A stretch of 10,328 nucleotides of DNA from an uncultured Pseudorhodoferax sp. (GTDB taxonomy: Bacteria > Pseudomonadota > Gammaproteobacteria > Burkholderiales > Burkholderiaceae): positions 1 to 10,328 of the forward strand of contig CAJYRH010000561.1 in assembly GCA_913776795.1 (NCBI GenBank), read 5' to 3'. A program made the position numbers and the translations under genes. Each line of letters starts with the position of its first letter. Position 1 is the first letter of the stretch. Below the pieces are notes generated by a model. The model did not search any database. It saw only the letters and a program-made list of their open reading frames with translations, and was not told the origin of the DNA. Shown in pieces: positions 6,157 to 10,328 of this stretch.

Positions 6157-6523
6157 TGGCGGAACTCTCCCTGGGTGTATGCATTGCGCGCTGGATCACG
6201 GTCCTGGCCTGCTGCTCGGCCGCCACGGACAGATCCAGTGGCGAGCGGCACAGTCCAGCGACCTCGTATTGCGTATTTTCGTACATCTCGGAGGCTGCTG
6301 GATGTTCGGCCAGCAAATCCCGCAGTGCATCGCTCGGTTTCGCAGCCTGCAGGGCGGCGCGCAGGCGCAAGACGACGGCTTGGTACTGGGCTGGATCGAC
6401 GGGCACGCGGCTGTGCTCCAGACGCTCCAGCAGCGCAGCCAGAACGCGGATGGGGGCGAGCTCGGTGAGGGCGGAGGGCTGGTGGGTCTTCATGCGATCG
6501 CAGATGGCGCCGAACGTCGCCAT
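6143..6523 (-). CDS. Hypothetical helical protein upstream of the four-cysteine gene
   Basis: This is a 126-residue acidic-to-neutral protein, Ala- and Leu-rich, predicted mostly alpha-helical (LAPIRVLAALLERLEHSRVP, then QYQAVVLRLRAALQ). It has no signal peptide, membrane segment or motif I recognise. The start is uncertain: ATG 6523 (MATFGAICDRMKTH...) or ATG 6493 (MKTHQPSALTEL...). Neither has a good ribosome site, and the frame is open up to 6589 across the tRNA terminator, which should not be coding. I favour 6523 on length. Its stop overlaps the next gene's start by 14 bp, indicating coupling. It lies directly after the tRNA-Asn terminator with almost no room for its own promoter. Confidence 0.6.
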   Translation of the reverse strand: MATFGAICDRMKTHQPSALTELAPIRVLAALLERLEHSRVPVDPAQYQAVVLRLRAALQAAKPSDALRDLLAEHPAASEMYENTQYEVAGLCRSPLDLSVAAEQQARTVIQRAMHTPRESSANGQS

Positions 6524-6538
6524 TGCAAGCGTCCAAGC

Positions 6539-6570
6539 AAAAGGCCCCGCATCGTGCGATGCGGGGCCTT
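6539..6570 (-). terminator. Intrinsic terminator of the tandem tRNA-Asn genes
   Basis: A 30-bp perfect palindrome, AAGGCCCCGCATCG (6541-6554) / CGATGCGGGGCCTT (6557-6570), gives a very strong hairpin. On the minus strand the stem runs into TTTT (6542-6539), 8 nt after the CCA end of the last tRNA. On the plus strand it is followed by TTCGGCCTTTT, so it may also act weakly in that direction. Confidence 0.88.
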
Positions 6571-6578
6571 CGGCCTTT

Positions 6579-6654
6579 TGGCTCCTCAACCTGGGCTCGA
6601 ACCAGGGACCTACGGATTAACAGTCCGGCGCTCTACCGACTGAGCTATTGAGGA
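6579..6654 (-). tRNA. tRNA-Asn(GTT), distal copy
   Basis: The 76-nt cloverleaf has an encoded CCA (6581-6579). The acceptor stem is TCCTCAA/TTGAGGA, the D arm is AGCTCAGTCGGTAGAGC, the anticodon arm GGACTGTTAATCC has anticodon GTT, and the T arm is CCTGGTTCGAGCCCAGG. It is identical over all 76 nt to the other copy 17 bp upstream and is second in the transcript. Confidence 0.98.
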
Positions 6655-6671
6655 AAGGATCGGTGAATTTC

Positions 6672-6747
6672 TGGCTCCTCAACCTGGGCTCGAACCAGGG
6701 ACCTACGGATTAACAGTCCGGCGCTCTACCGACTGAGCTATTGAGGA
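6672..6747 (-). tRNA. tRNA-Asn(GTT), promoter-proximal copy
   Basis: It is identical in all 76 nt to the copy at 6579-6654, including encoded CCA and anticodon GTT. A 17-nt spacer (6655-6671) separates the copies. It decodes AAC and, by wobble, AAU. Confidence 0.98.
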
Positions 6748-6760
6748 ACGGTAGCCCACG

Positions 6761-6766
6761 AGTATA
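6761..6766 (-). promoter_or_regulatory. -10 box of the tRNA-Asn promoter
   Basis: TATACT on the minus strand (6766-6761) is a near-consensus -10 box placing the start at about 6754, a few nt before the mature tRNA. The region between box and start is GC-rich (CGTGGGC), as is usual for stringently controlled stable-RNA promoters. The -35 region would fall around 6784-6789, just past the receptor stop codon, and is a poor match. Confidence 0.65.
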
Positions 6767-6792
6767 GCGTCTTTTCTACGACTTTCCGGCGC

Positions 6793-8931
6793 CTAGAAGT
6801 CGGCCTGCACCGCCAGGCGTGCCGTGCGCGGCTGGCCCGTGAACAGGTACACGTGGCCGTATTGCGTCGGCGATTCCTTGTAATAACGGCGGTCGAACAG
6901 GTTCTCGACACCCAGCGTCCAGCGCGTGGCCACGCCGCCGACCTTGGTCGCATAGCGCAGCGCGGCATCCACGCGGGTCCACGAGGGCAGTTCGACAGAA
7001 GCATCGGACAGCACGGAGCGGCGGCCTTCATGCACCACCATGCCGTCCAGCGCCAGGCCGGGGATGCTGGCCACGGCGTACGAGGCCCGGCCGCGCAGCA
7101 CCAGCTTGGGCACGTTCACAGGGCGTGTGCCATTGAGCGCCGGCGTCTCGGTGCTGCCGCGGCGCTTGGCGTCGAGCACGGTGGCGCCACCGTCCAGCCG
7201 CCAGGGGCCGCCGCGCCAGCCCAGCGTCCCTTCCAGCCCCTGGTGGACGGCTTCGCCGTCGTAGGCGCCGGTGCATGGGGTCTGGATCAGAGGGCAGGTT
7301 TCGATATTGGTCATCGGTCGGACGATGCGGAACCACGCCATCTGCCAGTTCCATGCGCCGTCGCCGCCTTTGACGCCCACCTCCTGCTGGCGCGACTTGC
7401 GCACCTGCAATGCCTCACCGGCATTGCTGTAGTCATCGACCTTGTTCGGCACAAGGTACGACTCCACGCCCTGACCCCAACTCGCATAGAGCAGCGGGCC
7501 GGCTTGCAGCTGGTAGCCCAGCGCGATCCACGGGGTGGTAAGGCTGGCGTCGTACCCGGTAGGGCGCGATCCATCGGTGCGCACGCTCTCGCGGTCCGTC
7601 CGGGTGTGGCGAACTCCCAGCCAGGTGGTCCACTGCGGCGACCAGCGGATGGTGTCCTGCAGCGACAGTTCCAGCGAGCGCTCGTCGCGGTTGGTGCTGG
7701 GGTCGTTGGGCTCCGGGTTGGCAGTGGTGACCGCCGTGCCGTCCACGTTGCCGGGCTCGAGCAGGAACTGGTTGGTCTGTTCCTGAAACCGATTGCGCAC
7801 GCGCGAGGACAGCAGGCCGACGGACAGGTCGTGGGCGATGGTGCCCGTGGTGAGCTTGCCCTTGAGCTTGAGCTGCGCCGCCGTCAGCCGGCGCCGTTCG
7901 TTCTCGCTGCGGAAGTCGTAGAAGTCGAACGTTCCGTCGCTGCAGTAGCTGGCGTAGTTTTCTTCGGCGCTGCAGCCGAAGGGGTAGGCCAGCCGGTCGT
8001 CCGTCTTCAAGCGCTGCTGCCCCACCTGTGCCGACCAGCGCCAGTCCGCATTGATCGCCTGCTCGATGCGCAGCGTGCCCGTCAGCGCTCCGAACACCGA
8101 CGGCTGTGACCAGGGCTGGTTGTTCAGGTTCAGGTGCGGGCTCGGCACGGGAGGCAACCTGCGGCCCAGCAGGCTGTAGCCGGCCTGGCTGGGCTGCGAC
8201 TTGTGGCTCCACTCGATCTCGGCCTCGACCAGCGTGTCGCGGCCCAGGCGCCAGTCCATGGCCAGCGCTGCCACGCTGCGGCGGCCGTCCAGGTCGTCGA
8301 TGCGCGGGCGCAGCGTCTCGTGCGCCACGTTGAAGCGGTAGCCGAACACACGGTCCACACCAAAGCGCCCGCCCAGGTCGACGGCGCCCAGCACGCCGCC
8401 GCGGCCGGACACCTCCACCGTGGCGCTGCGCAGGTCCTTCTCCGTCGGACGCTTGACCACGTAGTTGACGAGCCCGCCGGGTGCGCTGGTACCGGCCTGG
8501 ATGCCGCTCGTGCCCTTCAGGATTTCGATGCGTTCCTTGTTGTCCAGCGGGACCGAGGTCTCGGCACTGATGGGCAGGCCCTCGCGCCGGTAGTTGAAGC
8601 GGTTGTCCAGCGTGAAGCCGCGGATGCTCAGGAAGTCCCAGTAGCCCGGGGCGTTGTAGGCGTCGGTGACCGAGGCGTCGAACTGCGTGAGGTCGGCCAG
8701 GCGGCGTGCGCCGCTGGCCTGCAGCAGCCGGGCATCGACCACCGTGGCCGAGACCGGCAGTTCCTGCAGTGGCTGGTCGCCGAAGCCGGTCACGTCGGCC
8801 TGGGCCGGCAGGCCGCCGGACTGTACGGTCACAGCCGGAAGGCTGGCGGTTTGGGCGGCTGCGACGGACGCCAGGCAGGCGAGTGCCACAGCACATGCCT
8901 GGGGAATGGGAGAAAGAAGATGGTGTGCCAC
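6793..8931 (-). CDS. TonB-dependent outer-membrane receptor under TPP riboswitch control (putative thiamine-compound importer)
   Basis: This is a 712-residue outer-membrane receptor that uses TonB/ExbBD energy. A signal peptide (residues 1-26, ending SVAAAQ) is followed by a TonB-box-like LPAVTV. A plug domain occupies roughly 50-165 (QELPVSATVVDARLLQASGA; SIRGFTLDNRFNYRREGLPI; RIEILKGTSGIQAGTSAPGGLVNYVVKRP). A 22-strand-type barrel follows, with NLFDRRYYKESP near the end and C-terminal Phe for BAM recognition. By homology it resembles siderophore receptors of the FhuE/FpvA class, and there is no N-terminal signalling domain. However, its leader contains a TPP riboswitch and no Fur-like box, so thiamine, a phosphate ester or a precursor is the likelier cargo. 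The start is GTG 8931: the frame has a stop five codons upstream and no better start. No clear Shine-Dalgarno is visible, and the signal peptide has His rather than Lys/Arg. No terminator separates it from the tRNAs. Confidence 0.9.
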   Translation of the reverse strand: MAHHLLSPIPQACAVALACLASVAAAQTASLPAVTVQSGGLPAQADVTGFGDQPLQELPVSATVVDARLLQASGARRLADLTQFDASVTDAYNAPGYWDFLSIRGFTLDNRFNYRREGLPISAETSVPLDNKERIEILKGTSGIQAGTSAPGGLVNYVVKRPTEKDLRSATVEVSGRGGVLGAVDLGGRFGVDRVFGYRFNVAHETLRPRIDDLDGRRSVAALAMDWRLGRDTLVEAEIEWSHKSQPSQAGYSLLGRRLPPVPSPHLNLNNQPWSQPSVFGALTGTLRIEQAINADWRWSAQVGQQRLKTDDRLAYPFGCSAEENYASYCSDGTFDFYDFRSENERRRLTAAQLKLKGKLTTGTIAHDLSVGLLSSRVRNRFQEQTNQFLLEPGNVDGTAVTTANPEPNDPSTNRDERSLELSLQDTIRWSPQWTTWLGVRHTRTDRESVRTDGSRPTGYDASLTTPWIALGYQLQAGPLLYASWGQGVESYLVPNKVDDYSNAGEALQVRKSRQQEVGVKGGDGAWNWQMAWFRIVRPMTNIETCPLIQTPCTGAYDGEAVHQGLEGTLGWRGGPWRLDGGATVLDAKRRGSTETPALNGTRPVNVPKLVLRGRASYAVASIPGLALDGMVVHEGRRSVLSDASVELPSWTRVDAALRYATKVGGVATRWTLGVENLFDRRYYKESPTQYGHVYLFTGQPRTARLAVQADF

Positions 8932-9014
8932 AACGCGTTCACGTCATAGCAGGTCGGCCTGACGGATCGCGCCGGCCACTTACGCCGGACGGCGTGCACG
9001 GCCCGACCGGGTCA
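8932..9014 (-). promoter_or_regulatory. Expression platform of the TPP riboswitch
   Basis: The 83 nt between aptamer and GTG hold GGTCGGGCC (9008-9000), which pairs with GGCCGACC (8959-8952) apart from one extra G. A small ACGCC (8992-8988) / GGCGT (8983-8979) hairpin sits inside. GACCCGGTC (9013-9005), overlapping the first arm, is exactly complementary to GACCGGGTC (9103-9095) in aptamer helix P3. There is no T-run, so control is more likely at translation or by Rho than by intrinsic termination. Confidence 0.5.
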
Positions 9015-9130
9015 ATGCTTCCCTGCGCGAGGATTACCTCGGGACCGCCGGCCTTGCGGACGACGGGACAGGTTCCAAGGGTGTGATCTCAGCCGACCCG
9101 GTCCAAAGACCGGGCCAGCACCCCTAGCGA
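9015..9130 (-). ncRNA. TPP riboswitch aptamer (THI element)
   Basis: On the minus strand the core reads GGGGTGC (9124-9118), then CTGAGA (9092-9087), CACCCTTGGAACCTG (9083-9069) and GTAATC in a CGAG/CTCG stem-loop (9041-9028), then CGCAGGGAAGC (9027-9017). This is the THI-box order: P2 from GGGTG/CACCC, P3 from CCCGGTC (9114-9108) / GACCGGG (9103-9097), P4 from CCT/AGG, P5 with the conserved TAAT loop, and a short P1 GCT/AGC. It binds thiamine pyrophosphate and normally lowers expression of the downstream gene. An extra 27-nt segment (9068-9042) between P4 and P5 is atypical. The aptamer is cis to the TonB receptor with nothing between them. Confidence 0.93.
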
Positions 9131-9136
9131 GGGCGG

Positions 9137-9142
9137 ATTGTA
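9137..9142 (-). promoter_or_regulatory. -10 box for the riboswitch/TonB receptor transcript
   Basis: TACAAT on the minus strand (9142-9137) would start transcription near 9130, exactly at the 5' edge of the TPP aptamer. Spaced 17 nt upstream is CCGTCA (9165-9160), a weak -35 match lying in one of two direct CGCCGTCAC copies. The fit between predicted start and aptamer edge supports it. Confidence 0.65.
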
Positions 9143-9182
9143 GTGGCGTGACGGCGCTGTGACGGCGTGTGCCCGATCGGCT

Positions 9183-10328
9183 TCAGAGCAGACCGCCCAG
9201 GCAGACGTACTTGGTCTCCAGGAACTCCTCGATGCCGTACCTGGAACCCTCTCGGCCCAGCCCCGACTGTTTGACGCCGCCGAACGGCGCCTCTGCGGTG
9301 GAAATCAGCCCGGTGTTCACGCCCACCATGCCGGATTCCAGCCGCTCGGCCACGCGCATCACGCGGCCGATGTCGCGGCTGTAGAAGTAGGCGGCCAGGC
9401 CGAATTCGGTGTCGTTGGCCTGGGCGATGACTTCGTCCTCGCTGTCGAAGGCGAAGATGGGCGCCAGCGGGCCGAAAGTTTCCTCCTTGGCGAACAGCAT
9501 GTCGGGCGTGGCGCCGGCCACCACGGTCGGCTCGTAGAACTGCCCGCCCAGCGCGTGGCGCTTGCCGCCCGTCAGTACCCGGCCGCCCTTGGCCACGGCG
9601 TCCGCCACGTGTTCCTCGATCTTGGCAACGGCCTTGGCATCGATCAGCGGGCCCTGCGTGACGCCGGCCTCCAGGCCGTCGCCGACCTTCAGGGACTGCA
9701 CCCTGGCGACGAGCTTCTGCGTGAAGGCTTCGAGCACGCCGCGCTGCACATAGAGCCGGTTGGCGCAGACGCAGGTCTGGCCCGTGTTGCGGTACTTGGA
9801 CACCATGGCGCCCTCGACGGCCGCGTCGATGTCGGCATCGTCGAACACGATGAAAGGCGCGTTGCCGCCCAGCTCCAGCGAGAGCTTCTTGACCGTGTCG
9901 GCCGACTGGCGCATCAGCGTGCGGCCTACCTCGGTGGAGCCCGTGAAGGTGAGCTTGCGCACCACGGGGCTGCGCGTCATCTCGCCGCCGATCTCCGCGG
10001 CCGAGCCGGTCAGCACCGACAGCAGGCCCCTGGGCACGCCCGCACGCGCTGCGAGTTCGGCGAAGGCCAGCGCCGAGTAGGGCGTCTGCGTGGCCGGCTT
10101 GACCACCATGGAGCAGCCGGCCGCCAGCGCCGGACCGGCCTTGCGCGTGAGCATGGCGGTCGGAAAGTTCCAGGGCGTGATGGCGGCCGTCACGCCGATG
10201 GGCTGCTTGAGCGCGAGGATGCGCTTGTCGCCGCTGGTGGCGGGGATGGTGTCGCCATAGACACGGCGCGCCTCCTCGGCGAACCAGTCGATGAAGGAGG
10301 CCGCGTAGGCGATCTCGCCCTTGGCCTC
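9183..10328 (-). CDS. gabD: NAD(P)-dependent succinate-semialdehyde dehydrogenase, GabD type (N-terminus beyond window)
   Basis: A 381-residue C-terminal portion of an aldehyde dehydrogenase is open to the right edge; about 100 N-terminal residues are missing compared with the roughly 480 of GabD. It oxidises succinate semialdehyde to succinate in 4-aminobutyrate and related catabolism. ALDH landmarks are [30 protein letters not shown], the general-base Glu in [16 protein letters not shown], and the nucleophile Cys in [12 protein letters not shown]-terminal signatures typical of GabD are [23 protein letters not shown] and [15 protein letters not shown]. In-frame coding continues upstream of the internal GTG at 10193 ([20 protein letters not shown] and onward), so that GTG is not the start. 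It ends 52 bp before the riboswitch aptamer, with no terminator seen. The ALDH call is firm; substrate is by family resemblance. Confidence 0.9.
   Translation of the reverse strand, partial: EAKGEIAYAASFIDWFAEEARRVYGDTIPATSGDKRILALKQPIGVTAAITPWNFPTAMLTRKAGPALAAGCSMVVKPATQTPYSALAFAELAARAGVPRGLLSVLTGSAAEIGGEMTRSPVVRKLTFTGSTEVGRTLMRQSADTVKKLSLELGGNAPFIVFDDADIDAAVEGAMVSKYRNTGQTCVCANRLYVQRGVLEAFTQKLVARVQSLKVGDGLEAGVTQGPLIDAKAVAKIEEHVADAVAKGGRVLTGGKRHALGGQFYEPTVVAGATPDMLFAKEETFGPLAPIFAFDSEDEVIAQANDTEFGLAAYFYSRDIGRVMRVAERLESGMVGVNTGLISTAEAPFGGVKQSGLGREGSRYGIEEFLETKYVCLGGLL

Noticed and set aside
6579..6747. tRNA-Asn genes as an attachment site of an integrated element
   Set aside because: Both copies are full length with a shared terminator and there is no integrase, phage gene or partial tRNA fragment nearby.
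6853..8109. 418-codon open frame on the plus strand
   Set aside because: It is antisense to the TonB receptor barrel, low complexity, and without a family signature.
7433..8896. 487-codon second frame on the minus strand
   Set aside because: It overlaps the TonB receptor in another frame; Arg/Pro/Gly-rich composition is typical of a high-GC frame shadow.
8932..9130. Cobalamin riboswitch, often found before TonB receptors
   Set aside because: The B12-box pattern is not seen, whereas the full THI-box order (CTGAGA, GAACCTG, TAAT loop, CGCAGGGA) is.
8932..9182. Fur box expected for a siderophore receptor
   Set aside because: No GATAAT-type repeats are visible; the leader is GC-rich and occupied by the riboswitch.

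Overview
The window is GC-rich, densely packed bacterial chromosome. Its protein families, the CCA-encoding tRNA-Asn genes and the style of the NarL-type regulator point to a betaproteobacterium of the order Burkholderiales, most likely Comamonadaceae or a close relative. That placement rests on recognising protein sequence style, not on a search. No insertion sequence, integrase, CRISPR array or phage gene is visible.

Left part (1-3324): a MATE-family efflux pump (cut by the window edge) and its TetR-type regulator form a leftward operon with an ATGA overlap. Rightward from there come a 68-residue lipoprotein, the disulfide-bond protein DsbB and a soluble 246-residue protein. That last protein looks like the dimerisation/phosphotransfer half of a histidine kinase joined to an ATPase-like domain with no recognisable ATP-binding boxes. 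It converges on a leftward NarL/FixJ-type response regulator, with a strong terminator hairpin between them.

Middle (3957-6570): a 278-bp intergenic stretch upstream of the response regulator is rich in inverted repeats. It is followed by a leftward aldo/keto reductase, a divergent rightward glycine-zipper envelope protein, and two small overlapping leftward genes of unknown function, one with a four-cysteine metal-site-like pattern.

Right part (6541-10328): everything runs leftward. A gabD-type succinate-semialdehyde dehydrogenase enters from the right edge. Then comes a promoter, a thiamine pyrophosphate (TPP) riboswitch, a 712-residue TonB-dependent outer-membrane receptor, and two identical tandem tRNA-Asn(GTT) genes ending in a terminator. 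The receptor would be named a siderophore receptor by family, but the riboswitch in its leader argues that it imports thiamine or a thiamine-related compound. The aptamer carries an unusual extra hairpin capped by a GNRA-type loop, and its downstream region contains segments that could switch pairing partners.

The most noteworthy items are the TPP-riboswitch-controlled TonB receptor with its atypical aptamer, and the ChpT-like degenerate kinase beside a response regulator.
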